The notes beneath the pieces were generated by a model. The model had not been told where the DNA came from, did not search any database, and saw only the letters and a list, made by a program, of their open reading frames with translations. Both the position numbers and the translations under genes were made by a program. 64,000 nt of DNA. Origin: Alistipes sp. Zagget8 (GTDB lineage Bacteria; Bacteroidota; Bacteroidia; Bacteroidales; Rikenellaceae). Shown here piece by piece: positions 26,308 to 35,524 of this stretch. The DNA lies in assembly GCA_001941065.1 (NCBI GenBank), contig MSHJ01000014.1, forward strand, positions 25,795 through 89,794. Direction: 5' to 3'. How positions within the stretch are numbered: position 1 is the stretch's first letter; each line of letters opens with the position of its first letter.

Positions 26308-28071
26308 ATGGCAACATATATCATTACTTATACAAGCATTTTTTGGGGTTTAGTAGTTACACTAATAATAGTATTAGCAATTATTGTATTATTACGAAAT
26401 AGTAGAAAACCAAAAATCCAAGTTCAAAAAGAAAAATTAGATCATACTAATACTCCGCAACCACAAATCTCTCCTAAAATAGCCAACCAAAACATCAAGG
26501 TTGACATTAAAAAAGAACCCAACATTTCTATTAAGTCTAATTTTGTGGAAACTCCCAAAACAGTTTCAGAAATATCAAATGAATTGCCTAATGCTAAAGC
26601 AGAATCCAACAAGCAGATTTCACAACTATTGTTTGTTAATTATTCATTAGATATACATGAATGCAGCGAGAGTTATCCTATAATAAGAATTCCGAGAAAA
26701 AATTGTGTTATTAGATCATATCGGCTAGGAAATACCAAAAGGCGTAGTTACAAAGAAGAGTCATTCCAAGAATCCATCAATAAATATTTCACCACAAATT
26801 ATATTATATGTGGCAATGTAAGGCTTAATACCGGAAAAAATACAAGGCCTTATGAGCCAGATATCGCACTTATCAGTAAAACCCAGATCAATATCCGCAT
26901 TGATATAGAGATTGATGAGCCATATGCAGCAATAAGCAGGCAACCTATCCATTGTATAGGGGAAGATCAAATGCGTGATATCTATTTTACTGATAGAGGA
27001 TGGATTGTTATACGATTTTCAGAACATCAAGTTCACACTCAAGAATTCGAATGTTTAAAATATTTAGCTTTAATTTTAAACAAAATAGATCCCAATTTCA
27101 CGATTCCAATGGAGTTAAACCGTCCTCTCATATTAAAATCGGAAAAGGTATGGGATATAATACAAGCTCAAAAATGGGAAAAAGAATTCTATCGTGAAAC
27201 CTATTTAAATCATCGGTTTATAGCAACTCAAGAAAGAAAAGAAACCATAGAACGGGATTTCAATAACCAAGAATTAGAAGAAGAAAGATTAGTTACACCA
27301 AGCCTTATCGGAAAACTAGATATCAAAAAAGCAATAGGTTATAATGCAGTTAATTCACATGCCCGGGATTGTAGGATAAAATTTTATCCCGAACCACATA
27401 TTTATACCATAGATGATATTCCAGCTTATGCAGCTAGTAGTGTAATCTCTAAATTCTTTCCGGAGTTTGATGCTTATGGAAAAGCGTGCTCTCTAAGTCC
27501 CAATAATCCTCTTTATGGAGAATCCCCTCAAAAGATAGTGCAAATATGGAAGCAACGAGGTGATGAAGCTGCAAATCTTGGCACATTTTTGCATGAGCAA
27601 ATCGAAAAATTCTATTTAGGTCTACCATATACAGTTACAAATGAGTTCCAGTTATTTAAACAATTCATCAGAGACCATCCTAAGATAACACCCTATCGAT
27701 CTGAATGGCGAATATTTGATGATAATTATAATATTGCGGGCACAATTGATTTACTCTCAAAGGAAGGAACAGGCTTTGATATATATGACTGGAAGCGGAG
27801 TAGAAAGATTATAGATCCGTATACTCTCAATGTAATAAAAACTGACCCCTGGAACAATCGGGGTATTGGCAAGTTATCCAATATTCACGATACGAGTTAT
27901 AATCGCTATTGCCTACAACAAAGCCTTTATCGCTATATTTTAGAAAAGAATTATGATTTAAAAATATCTAATATGTACTTAGTTGTATTACATCCTCTTT
28001 ATGATAAATATCACCTTGTAGAGGTACCATATTGGAAAGATAAAATTGAATATATTTTAGAAACACTATAA
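26308..28071 (+). CDS. Membrane-anchored protein with two PD-(D/E)XK-like nuclease regions
   Basis: 587 residues. A membrane helix at about 6-29 and a flexible linker come first. Region one (about 155-245) has RPYEPDIALIS and INIRIDIEIDEPY, then YFTDRGWIVIRFSE, as in Vsr/DUF559-like endonuclease folds. Region two (about 375-570) has GTFLHEQIEKFY and GTIDLLSKEGTGFDIYDWKR, matching RecB/Cas4-type nucleases (G-I/T-D, D-x-D-W-K). Two nuclease folds on a membrane anchor is unusual. It may be a defence protein cutting incoming DNA at the envelope. Transcribed divergently from the ATPase. Confidence 0.7.
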   Translation: MATYIITYTSIFWGLVVTLIIVLAIIVLLRNSRKPKIQVQKEKLDHTNTPQPQISPKIANQNIKVDIKKEPNISIKSNFVETPKTVSEISNELPNAKAESNKQISQLLFVNYSLDIHECSESYPIIRIPRKNCVIRSYRLGNTKRRSYKEESFQESINKYFTTNYIICGNVRLNTGKNTRPYEPDIALISKTQINIRIDIEIDEPYAAISRQPIHCIGEDQMRDIYFTDRGWIVIRFSEHQVHTQEFECLKYLALILNKIDPNFTIPMELNRPLILKSEKVWDIIQAQKWEKEFYRETYLNHRFIATQERKETIERDFNNQELEEERLVTPSLIGKLDIKKAIGYNAVNSHARDCRIKFYPEPHIYTIDDIPAYAASSVISKFFPEFDAYGKACSLSPNNPLYGESPQKIVQIWKQRGDEAANLGTFLHEQIEKFYLGLPYTVTNEFQLFKQFIRDHPKITPYRSEWRIFDDNYNIAGTIDLLSKEGTGFDIYDWKRSRKIIDPYTLNVIKTDPWNNRGIGKLSNIHDTSYNRYCLQQSLYRYILEKNYDLKISNMYLVVLHPLYDKYHLVEVPYWKDKIEYILETL

Positions 28072-28104
28072 AAGTAAGAGAGGAAACCTCTCTTACTTTT
28101 ATAG
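28066..28104. terminator. Bidirectional terminator between nuclease and small DUF gene
   Basis: A perfect 18-bp inverted repeat starting CTATAAAAGTAAGAGAGG with a 3-base loop, including the TAA of the nuclease gene. It serves both converging genes. Confidence 0.85.
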
Positions 28105-28113
28105 AATCTAGCA

Positions 28114-28386
28114 CTAAAATACAGCCAATGTAGGTGCTCCTCCCTCGCCCCGCTGATGGAGCATCATAAACATCTCTCCTGTCTCGGCATTGCACACCTG
28201 AGACACCACCGGGTCTGTCAACTGTCCTGTCTCTACTTTCCGACTGCAAGGGCCTGTTTCAAAGCCATAGACAAAGAAAACCTTGCCCGTGTGGGGATTC
28301 TGTTTTACCTCCAGTTTCTCAACTCCCTGCCGGGCCTTGAACTGGGCTACCTCCCACGTCTCGATAAATTTCAGATTGCTTTCCAT
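28114..28386 (-). CDS. Hypothetical protein, 90 aa
   Basis: MESNLKFIETWEVAQFKARQ begins a compact, mostly beta protein (KVFFVYGFETGPCSRKVETG) of a type that recurs in Bacteroidales mobile elements. Function unknown. A longer frame upstream to 28533 overlaps the DUF4268 gene and lacks protein-like composition, so the ATG at 28386 was taken. Confidence 0.6.
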   Translation of the reverse strand: MESNLKFIETWEVAQFKARQGVEKLEVKQNPHTGKVFFVYGFETGPCSRKVETGQLTDPVVSQVCNAETGEMFMMLHQRGEGGAPTLAVF

Positions 28387-28490
28387 ACCACAAATATTAA
28401 TTTTAAATGGTTGTGGCGGGGGACTATCCCCACGCCGAGTGCAGGGAGAGGTCATGTGGTGATTGGAGCAAATGCGTGCGGATAAAAAAA

Positions 28491-29426
28491 TTAAATGTAT
28501 TTTTTGATAATGGAATAAAATTTTGATCCGCAATCAATAAACCATTTGTAAATATCTTCGATATTTTTTAAATCGTGAATATCTACATCTCTCTGGTATA
28601 TGGCTATTCGAGATGCTTTCGACAAGGGTAGTTCATTCCATTCAAGAATATATCCAAATTGATGCTCAATATCGGTTTTACATGCAAATAATTGGGCATA
28701 AAATTCTTTATTGTTTGGTATATATAAATCAGTACGAATCCAATTATCCTTTAATGAGATAACAAATGATATATATGCTTTAGTTGACCCTATGGCAACG
28801 TCATACCAGTGCTGTGGTTGAGCTTTTCGTGCTTTAAATGGAGTCTTGTGTTTTGTAATATATTCAGCGAATCCAGTCCAGAAATCTAACTGCATCAGAT
28901 TATTATTCGTTAGAGTTTGTTTACTACTGTCCCTTTTATAAGTCTTTTGCCAATCATTGGGGGCACAGATAATATTGAATACAGGAGCGGGTAAAGAATC
29001 TCCAATCTGCCAGACCTCCATTTTTATAGCAAAAATATTGACTTCCTCATTGGTTTTTTCATTCAGCCAATCTATAGCACTACGATGTTCTTCCCTAATA
29101 TCCTTAAATATCCATATGATATAATTCGCTTCAAGCCCAGAAGCATAGGTCATTAATTTCCCGAGATGATCATGATTGGTGATTTCTAATTGATTCTCGA
29201 TAATGATCTTCTTGCCAGTATTTGTTTCCTCCGCAAGAATATCCGCAGAGAATCCGCCAACATTAGCCTCTGTTTTAACAACTTGCATATCTATGCCTAT
29301 TGTATTGGCTAATAATTGTATATTTTTAGGCTCGGAGAGCCATTTAGAGAAATCAGAGGCTTCATGTCTCCAAACAGTTCTAAGGTCCACATGTTTAATT
29401 GTACTTAATTCTATTTGTGCACTCAT
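28491..29426 (-). CDS. DUF4268-type protein with PD-(D/E)XK-like N-terminal domain
   Basis: 311 residues. GGFSADILAEETNTGKKIII followed by ENQLEITNHDHLGKLMTYA gives the D-x(n)-E-N-Q pattern of the restriction-endonuclease-like domain often fused to DUF4268, which fills the C-terminal 120 residues. Such proteins occur in defence islands and beside restriction genes. No methyltransferase partner is visible here. Confidence 0.75.
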   Translation of the reverse strand: MSAQIELSTIKHVDLRTVWRHEASDFSKWLSEPKNIQLLANTIGIDMQVVKTEANVGGFSADILAEETNTGKKIIIENQLEITNHDHLGKLMTYASGLEANYIIWIFKDIREEHRSAIDWLNEKTNEEVNIFAIKMEVWQIGDSLPAPVFNIICAPNDWQKTYKRDSSKQTLTNNNLMQLDFWTGFAEYITKHKTPFKARKAQPQHWYDVAIGSTKAYISFVISLKDNWIRTDLYIPNNKEFYAQLFACKTDIEHQFGYILEWNELPLSKASRIAIYQRDVDIHDLKNIEDIYKWFIDCGSKFYSIIKKYI

Positions 29427-29653
29427 AGCTCAGGTTATTATTGGTTTTGTTTAGTTTAAAATTACAAAAAAAGATCATAATTCAACGTTTTATCTGTAAT
29501 AAATCAGCAAATAATGTCTTATTAAAAATAATGCTTACCAATACAAATAAATTCATTTACTTAAGATAAGGGCAGGAGTTTTATACTCCCGACCTTATGC
29601 GCACTTAGTTTTATAATTATATAACAAATTAACTGTGCAATAAATCTTAGCAT

Positions 29654-29694
29654 TGAACATCTATCTCTCCTATAATCTTAAAGATAGGTGTTCA
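29654..29694. repeat. Dispersed hairpin repeat, copy 3
   Basis: Arms TGAACATCTATCT and AGATAGGTGTTCA, overlapping the end of the helicase-like gene. The 265-base gap to the DUF4268 start is otherwise featureless. Confidence 0.65.
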
Positions 29695-31870
29695 TGCAGG
29701 TCTATTCGGAAGAACCAATATTTCAGTCAAATTCACCTTATCTACATCTGTAATTCTTTTCTTGGGTTCTGGATAATTATACGGATTAAGCGAAGTTATC
29801 CTATACATACCACCGCTGCGAGTCTCAGCTTCCGCACCAAAGAATTGAGTAAACAATTTAGAACAAAATGTCCTGTCTAACTTTAACCGCCCCAAATAAG
29901 CATTCATTACCTCTTGCATCTTTTTAGTGCGTTCTACTCGGCTGATTTTGATAGGTCCCTGTGTAAGTTTTTCGCACTCAAATTTTGCAAGAATATGTGA
30001 TTTGAAAGCATGAGTATCATCTAACGCCCAAAATATAAGCGAATTATTCAAACTCATAAACTCGCGTTTATCACCCTGCACCTCAATTAATTTATCCGCC
30101 AAAAATTCTGTCTCAAAATACGGATACAATCGTTTGAATCGCGTGTAAAATAGTGCCTCTTGTTTGTTGGAACGCCTAATTAAGCCATCAAGTGCTTCCA
30201 TATTAGCTCCCTCTTGTTCCCAATTCAACAAAGCTTCTTTTGCGATAGATAAGGTTTGGGCCAGCACTTCCTTATTGTGAGCTTTCACCTGTTGGATAGA
30301 ACCAATATGTCGCCCAGACTTTCCTTGTTCAGATTGTTCAAAATCCACATGATGTTGTTCTTGCAATTTTTCCAATAAAGCCCCGGACTGGCTATATAGT
30401 GTATAATGCAATTCCCATTTTTCCAATAGAGCATCTATATTAAAATAGGCCGGCACAATTTTGCCATCTTCATTTTCCCTAATAATTGTAACAGGATAAT
30501 TGTTAGCGACCTGACTTTCAGCTTTCATAGTGAGTATTTGTTTCACAAACACCCCCATATCCGACAGGTCGGGATCGGATTTACAAAGTTGATTAAGCCC
30601 ATCAACTGCATTAGAGAATTTTTTGGCCTTATTTATCAAGACAGTCCTATACTCTTTCAAGGTTTGTGCTGTATTTTCCATCGGAGTTATATCATAGATT
30701 ATCGTTTCAGACAAAACTCCGTTTCTGCATCGACCTTGTATTTGGGTTAATCTATTAGGGGAAAGCAACGTAAAAGGCTGATAGTTGGAAGAAATGGAAA
30801 TAACATGACATCTGTCGTTAATATCAATTCCGGCAAAATAGGCGCAAGTCATAAAAACAATCCGTTTTTGCAGATTATTATTTTCATCTAAAACATTCTC
30901 TACATACTCCTTCACTTTATCTTGGCTCCGCCCACTACATAACACACCGCATTGCTGCTTAATCTCCGAGCGCTCATTCTGGGATAAAATGTTGATAATA
31001 TTGAGAATACCATCAAGTGAATTGTAAGCAATCAAAACCTTTTCATCGTCTGATTGTTCCAGCAAATTCCGGATAATCTTCTCGGCTGTTACATCGACTT
31101 CCTTTGCTTCAATTAAGTGAATATCCCTCACCGGATTTTGTTTCCAAAATGTTGTGACAAAAGGTTCACCCGCCAGCCTTGCATCTGAAAAATCTCTCAA
31201 AGTAGCCGTTACTGCCGCACGCATATTTTGGTCGAACTGAAAATAATAGTCGATCACCCGTTCAAGATTAGGCCGATAGACACTATCCGACTGCATTGTA
31301 TCAATCTCATCGACCATTAGAAAGAATTCATGATATACCTTTGTTCCGATAGCCTTAATAACCTTCCACAAGCTATCTGCAACTACCAAAAATTTCTTTC
31401 GTTTACCATCATTGATGCTCAGATACTCTCGAATATCATCCAGCGTTATATCTGTCAGAATATTCCCGATCGGGCTTCCTACATACATAGAACTATTCTC
31501 TCCCTTTTGCCTTTCTGTGATAAGATGCTTGTTATAAGCCAATGATTTCGTAGGTACGACAATAATGGAATCTCGAACTTGTGTTTCCAATTCAAGCGTT
31601 GTAGCCCCTAAGCCGGTAATAGTTTTGTTGATAATGCCATAGGGTACTCTGTCAAGCAATTCCCCTAACTTATCATCCTGTTCAAGAAGAACCTCCCATT
31701 CGACATTGCCGGAAATTTTTCCCGCACCATCCAAACAAACATTCGCCTCTTGTTTGTCCGGGTTAATTTTAGCCCCATTTATTTCTACAAAAGTTGTCGG
31801 GGCAGTCAAATCCACGGTATAATGTAATTTCCCGAATTGGGGATAGTTTTCGTTCTTCATTATTAAATAA
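29692..31870 (-). CDS. SF2 helicase-like protein
   Basis: About 725 residues, starting near MKNENYPQFGKLHYTVDL; the first codon could also be an upstream one at 31905. GIINKTITGLGATTLELE is a divergent Walker A (motif I), FLMVDEIDTMQ is a DEAD/DEAH-like motif II, VTATLRDFSD stands for motif III and PNRLTQIQGRCRNG for motif VI (Q-x-x-G-R-x-R). The C-terminal 300 residues are helical and unassigned. It could drive element replication or act as cargo. Confidence 0.7.
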
Positions 31871-31897
31871 ATTTGAGAGTTTCCGAAATTTACAAAA

Positions 31898-31941
31898 TTG
31901 CACACCTATCTCCAAATTATATTAGGAAGATAGGTGTACAA
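31898..31941. repeat. Dispersed hairpin repeat, copy 4
   Basis: Arms TTGCACACCTATCT and AGATAGGTGTACAA in the gap between the integrase stop and the helicase start. On the minus strand it ends in ATTTTG, so it may act as integrase terminator. Confidence 0.7.
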
Positions 31942-31943
31942 CT

Positions 31944-33146
31944 TTACAGGAGATTCCGCAATGCTTCATCCATCCGTTCATTTTCGAAACTGTCCAGATA
32001 GATTTGGGTCACTCGCTCAGAACTATGTCCGAGAGATTCAGAAATAATAGAGGTAGGAACTCCAGCCCTTTTCAGCACCGTGGCATAGCTATGCCGAGCT
32101 ACATAGGTTGTGAGTTTAATCGGTATTTTCAACTCCTTACCTATTTCCGCCAAAACCCGGTTTACCTTGGTAATGACCTTGTGATGCCTGTTTAATTTTT
32201 GTTGGATCGACTTATGTTCCTTTGAATAGATAGGGAACAGGTAAATGTTTCCGGAAGCATAACTTTCAATAATCTCCATAGCCCGGCTGTGAATAGGCAA
32301 ATTCAACAATTTCCCGGTTTTCTGCCGCCTGTAAACCAACCTGCCATCCACAAGGTTCTGCCGGGTGAGATTGGCTATGTCTGCGAAATTAATCCCGCCC
32401 ATCAAATAAGAGAAACTGAAAAGGTCAATGGCAAACCGGGTATAAAAATCCCGCCCCTCACATGGGAAATCCATAACGGCTTTCACCTCTATCTTGGATA
32501 TGGCACGTTTTGGAGTTTCTGCATGCAATTTACCCACTTTGTAACTCTTGAATGGGTACTGCTCCATCTTGGCATATCCACGCTCTATGGCTTGATTAAA
32601 GACCATTCTTAGGGTTCTGAACCGGACACCTATGGTATTCTCAGCCCTACCCTGTCTACGGAGCCACAATTCATAGCGTTTCAGCCACAAATGGTCGATG
32701 TCAGAAAAATAGACACTCAGGTGCTTATTGAATTTGAGCAACGACCGATAAACTTGCTCCACAGAGGTAGCATAGCCAGTCCTGCGTTCATCCTGCAACT
32801 CCCGGATGATCTGTTCAAAGAGTTCTCCGACGGTCACAGCCTTCACAGGTTTGGAGATTTGTTCTTTGAGGGTTGTTGCGGTAAATTCCCTATTCTCGGA
32901 TTTCAATTCCACAACCTTGCCCTTACACTCATATAGTTTATTGGCAATCAGTTTCTCCAGATATTCCCTGTCAGGGCAATCCAATGTGGGCTGATTTCTG
33001 TCGAAATCCCAATACTGCGGGGCAACAGACACTCCAAGGCTGATATACTTGGTCTTGCGGTCTTTTGTAATGCGTATTCTTAAAGGAAATTCATTGTTTT
33101 TGAGAGGCTTGTATTTGAAGCATACCACCTCGATAGTTGTGCTCAT
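31944..33146 (-). CDS. Tyrosine recombinase, integrase of element 1
   Basis: 400 residues. It has an Arm-DNA-binding region (about 1-90), a SAM-like core-binding region (about 100-200) and a catalytic domain. The catalytic domain shows YVARHSYATVLKRAG (H-x-x-R), LGHSSERVTQIYL (H and nucleophile Tyr) and LMGGINFADI at the place of the first arginine, where N replaces R, as IntDOT also lacks it. It lies 94 bases from the tRNA-Phe, and arm-like GGGTAAAAC copies directly follow its start codon outward. It should catalyse integration at the tRNA anticodon loop. Confidence 0.9.
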   Translation of the reverse strand: MSTTIEVVCFKYKPLKNNEFPLRIRITKDRKTKYISLGVSVAPQYWDFDRNQPTLDCPDREYLEKLIANKLYECKGKVVELKSENREFTATTLKEQISKPVKAVTVGELFEQIIRELQDERRTGYATSVEQVYRSLLKFNKHLSVYFSDIDHLWLKRYELWLRRQGRAENTIGVRFRTLRMVFNQAIERGYAKMEQYPFKSYKVGKLHAETPKRAISKIEVKAVMDFPCEGRDFYTRFAIDLFSFSYLMGGINFADIANLTRQNLVDGRLVYRRQKTGKLLNLPIHSRAMEIIESYASGNIYLFPIYSKEHKSIQQKLNRHHKVITKVNRVLAEIGKELKIPIKLTTYVARHSYATVLKRAGVPTSIISESLGHSSERVTQIYLDSFENERMDEALRNLL

Positions 33147-33167
33147 GGGTAAAACACTGGGTAAAAC
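33147..33167. repeat. Probable integrase arm-type sites, right end of element 1
   Basis: Two copies of GGGTAAAAC (33147-33155 and 33159-33167) immediately upstream of the integrase start. An inverted relative, CGTTTTACAC, follows near 33184. Confidence 0.55.
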
Positions 33168-33197
33168 AAACCCTGTTTTTCGCCCGTTTTACACCAA

Positions 33198-33228
33198 AAA
33201 GAAAGAGAGTCGCATTTCTGCAACTCTC
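33198..33228 (-). terminator. Terminator of the intact tRNA-Phe, supplied by element 1
   Basis: Stem AGAGAGT-GCA/TGC-ACTCTCT with loop containing GAAA, followed by TTCTTTTT on the minus strand. A hairpin of the same design but different stem bases lies at the right end of element 2. Confidence 0.7.
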
Positions 33229-33239
33229 TGATTTTCAAG

Positions 33240-33312
33240 TGGTACCACCAGGAATCGAACCGGGGACACAAGGATTTTCAGTCCTTTGCTCTACCAACTG
33301 AGCTATGGCACC
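33240..33312 (-). tRNA. tRNA-Phe (GAA), reconstituted at the element junction
   Basis: 73 nt without encoded CCA. The acceptor stem GGTGCCA/TGGTACC pairs fully, the D-loop is normal, the anticodon loop CTGAAAA gives GAA (Phe) and the T-arm has GGTTCGATTCC. Its 3' half comes from element 1 and its 5' half adjoins element 2, so it is a composite at the joint of two insertions. The nearest good promoter lies 146 bases upstream inside element 2. Confidence 0.95.
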
Positions 33313-33387
33313 ATCCTGTTGTGTTATAAAACACATTTACAAATGATTACGAAACCTCATCTTTTTCTCTGACACCCGACTTTTCAG

Positions 33388-33411
33388 TTCGGTTTACAAC
33401 GTGGTTTACAC
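33388..33411. repeat. Probable integrase arm-type sites, left end of element 2
   Basis: TTCGGTTTACA and GTGGTTTACAC, matching the two TTCGGTTTACAC copies at 47742-47766. Apart from these and the promoter, the 270 bases between tRNA and the first gene show nothing else. Confidence 0.55.
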
Positions 33412-33458
33412 AGTCGTTTTTGCAAAGAACGATACCCATTTCGGTTTCATTGCGAGTG

Positions 33459-33489
33459 CAAAGGTAAGCAAATTTCTCAAACTTGCAAA
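33459..33489 (-). promoter_or_regulatory. Promoter for the reconstituted tRNA-Phe, carried by element 2
   Basis: Minus-strand TTTG-N19-TACCTTTG. A 17-base string around the -7 box (33457-33473) is identical to that at the native tRNA promoter (47959-47975), but here the distance to the tRNA is 146 rather than 36 bases. Confidence 0.6.
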
Positions 33490-33582
33490 AGTTTCCCCGA
33501 AAATTTACAACTTTTCTGCCCTCGCATAATCATACAACCGCGATTAGAACCGCTCTCTATCCAACATCAACCTTTTCGCAAG

Positions 33583-33972
33583 TCATTTCAAAACCATCCA
33601 GAACCGTTCGGGCAAGTAGATATTCTTCACCTCTCTTGCCTGTTCAAATAGCGGGGCAATCTCGGATGGACTAAAACCCGCTATCCCGCAACCGATTTCC
33701 GTCACCAAGAATTTCAGTTGTGGACGTTGCTTTGCAAACTCGATAAACTCGTCCACATAGGGCTGGATTGTTTCCACCCCACCCTGCATAGTCGGTATGG
33801 CATAACTCTGCCCCTGCAATCCGACCCCCTGTCCCCAGACAGCCCCGAATTTCTGATATGCCAACCGTGCAGCACCTCCGCCATGCATACCTGCAAGATT
33901 GCTGCCGAACACGAAGATTTCGTCGGGCTGGAGGGCTGTAATATAATTAGGAGACGTCCGCATAGCCGTCAT
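33583..33972 (-). CDS. Macro-like A1S_2505-type phage protein
   Basis: 129 residues. EIFVFGSNLAGMHGGGAARL and VWGQGVGLQGQSYAIPTM, then FLVTEIGCGIAGFSPSEIA, are the conserved blocks of this family, related to macro domains that bind ADP-ribose. It is common in phages and mobile elements; a role in countering NAD-based defences is possible but not shown. Confidence 0.8.
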   Translation of the reverse strand: MTAMRTSPNYITALQPDEIFVFGSNLAGMHGGGAARLAYQKFGAVWGQGVGLQGQSYAIPTMQGGVETIQPYVDEFIEFAKQRPQLKFLVTEIGCGIAGFSPSEIAPLFEQAREVKNIYLPERFWMVLK

Positions 33973-34015
33973 TCACAATAGGCAATAATACCATAAGCAC
34001 CTAGTGATAAATATT

Positions 34016-35440
34016 TTACTCATTATGACGCAATCTATAATTAGTCATTTTTCTCCTGTTTTCTTTAGTAGTACGAGGAAAATACCCCAAATATTCGTTA
34101 TGCTCTGGGCAATACCAATATTTTTCGTTAGGCTCCTGTTGTAAGTTTGCCCCACATTCGGGGCAATAAAATTGACTATTCTCTAAATGAAACCCTTGAT
34201 TCTGATATAGTTTTTCTATTCTTTTATTCACAGGTATTCTGGCGGCCATTTTCCTTGTAAACTGGTGTTCACTGCAACACACGCCACATTGAGTACAAAT
34301 CACAAAACCATGAGGACACTTTTTTGCCTCTCTACTATCAATCACATTATCACATTCCTTTTGAAAACAGTGATTTATGTATATTTGTTTCCTCAATTCG
34401 CTGCAATCTTTGTTATGACATTGAAAGTATGTTATTCGTCGAGCATTGTAATGCTTCTGTTCCATGGGCTCAAGCATCATTCCACATTCGTTACAAAATA
34501 GATGATTCAAATAGCTCCCAAACCAATTTAAATCTCCATAAAAACGACTAAGATCATTTTTGCTTATGGAAAGATGTAAAATCTGTATAAAGTCATATAA
34601 TGTATAGAATTGATACGATTCATGGTTGTGTATACTGGGACAATTGAAATATGCACGGCCAGCACACCAATGAAACCCTTTTATTCGCGTAATCATATGC
34701 TCTGAAAGAACATAATTTCCTTCACAAAAAGATATTGATGGTCGTACATATTTTGCTAATCTATACTCACGCTTTTCATCAACACGCACTAGTTTAAACA
34801 TGATGGGGCCATCATCACTATGCCAGTGAGTCAATAAATGTATAAGATGCGAATATGATGCAGCAGGAACCGCCCATCTTTTAGCGATAGAATCGTATCC
34901 ACAATGCGGAATCCCTCCTCGCAATTTTTGAGCAAGCTCCTTAAATGAATAGCGCGCATTTTTTGTGAATGTAATTGTGCATGAATAATCTTGAGCGATA
35001 TTAATTTTCAAGATGTAATCCTCGTCAGAAGTGTTGTAACATGACATGATACACCCTCCGTTTGTTTGCCATTCACATCTATCCAATAATCCTCCTGTAC
35101 ACAAACCCGCCCACAACTTTAAACCTTGCTCTTTATTTTGAGGTATATAAACATTGGAAATAATGTGGTATATTTCAGCATTGTATATAAAGCGCCCTTT
35201 TTCTTTATATGTACAAAGTATTTTGACTATTAAATATACGCCTAGGTCAATATTTTGGGGATTGCCAATAATACGGTATAACTTTTTTGTAGATAGCTTT
35301 AAGAAATTATGTTTATGTAACTCAAGCAATTTTCTTAAAAATAAAATTTGTTCTTGAGAGTCCAAAATACCAACGCTGTCAAGCCAATCCTCATTAAATC
35401 CGTCAAGTTCAGAGTTTGCTATCCAATTTGAAAATTCCAT
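34016..35440 (-). CDS. HARP-like domain plus zinc-ribbon protein
   Basis: 474 residues. Residues about 150-210 (FTKNARYSFKELAQKLRGG, GYDSIAKRWAVPAASYSHLI) resemble the HARP domain of SMARCAL1-type annealing helicases, though no helicase core is present. The C-terminal third holds at least three cysteine clusters (CNECGMM, CPHGFVICTQCGVC, CPECGANL) that should bind zinc. It uses TGG for tryptophan, unlike its upstream neighbour. A DNA-binding defence or repair role is likely but unproven. Confidence 0.6.
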   Translation of the reverse strand: MEFSNWIANSELDGFNEDWLDSVGILDSQEQILFLRKLLELHKHNFLKLSTKKLYRIIGNPQNIDLGVYLIVKILCTYKEKGRFIYNAEIYHIISNVYIPQNKEQGLKLWAGLCTGGLLDRCEWQTNGGCIMSCYNTSDEDYILKINIAQDYSCTITFTKNARYSFKELAQKLRGGIPHCGYDSIAKRWAVPAASYSHLIHLLTHWHSDDGPIMFKLVRVDEKREYRLAKYVRPSISFCEGNYVLSEHMITRIKGFHWCAGRAYFNCPSIHNHESYQFYTLYDFIQILHLSISKNDLSRFYGDLNWFGSYLNHLFCNECGMMLEPMEQKHYNARRITYFQCHNKDCSELRKQIYINHCFQKECDNVIDSREAKKCPHGFVICTQCGVCCSEHQFTRKMAARIPVNKRIEKLYQNQGFHLENSQFYCPECGANLQQEPNEKYWYCPEHNEYLGYFPRTTKENRRKMTNYRLRHNE

Positions 35441-35524
35441 AATTTATACAATCTTTGATACCACAAGTAGTAAATTACAATAATTGATAAAGGCTGATTC
35501 TTGACTATAATCAATTATTTACAG

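Larger units (their letters stand above)
19706..33282. mobile_element. Integrative element 1 in tRNA-Phe (about 13.6 kb)
   Basis: Bounded by two copies of the core ATTTTCAGT (19706-19714 and 33274-33282) in tRNA-Phe sequence. It carries its integrase at the right end, is markedly AT-richer than the flanks and supplies a replacement tRNA 3' half plus terminator. Repeats of the type GGGTAAAAC lie at both ends (19788-19825 and 33147-33167), the probable integrase arm sites. No relaxase, type IV secretion or capsid gene is visible, so it is either mobilised by another element or a satellite. Confidence 0.88.
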
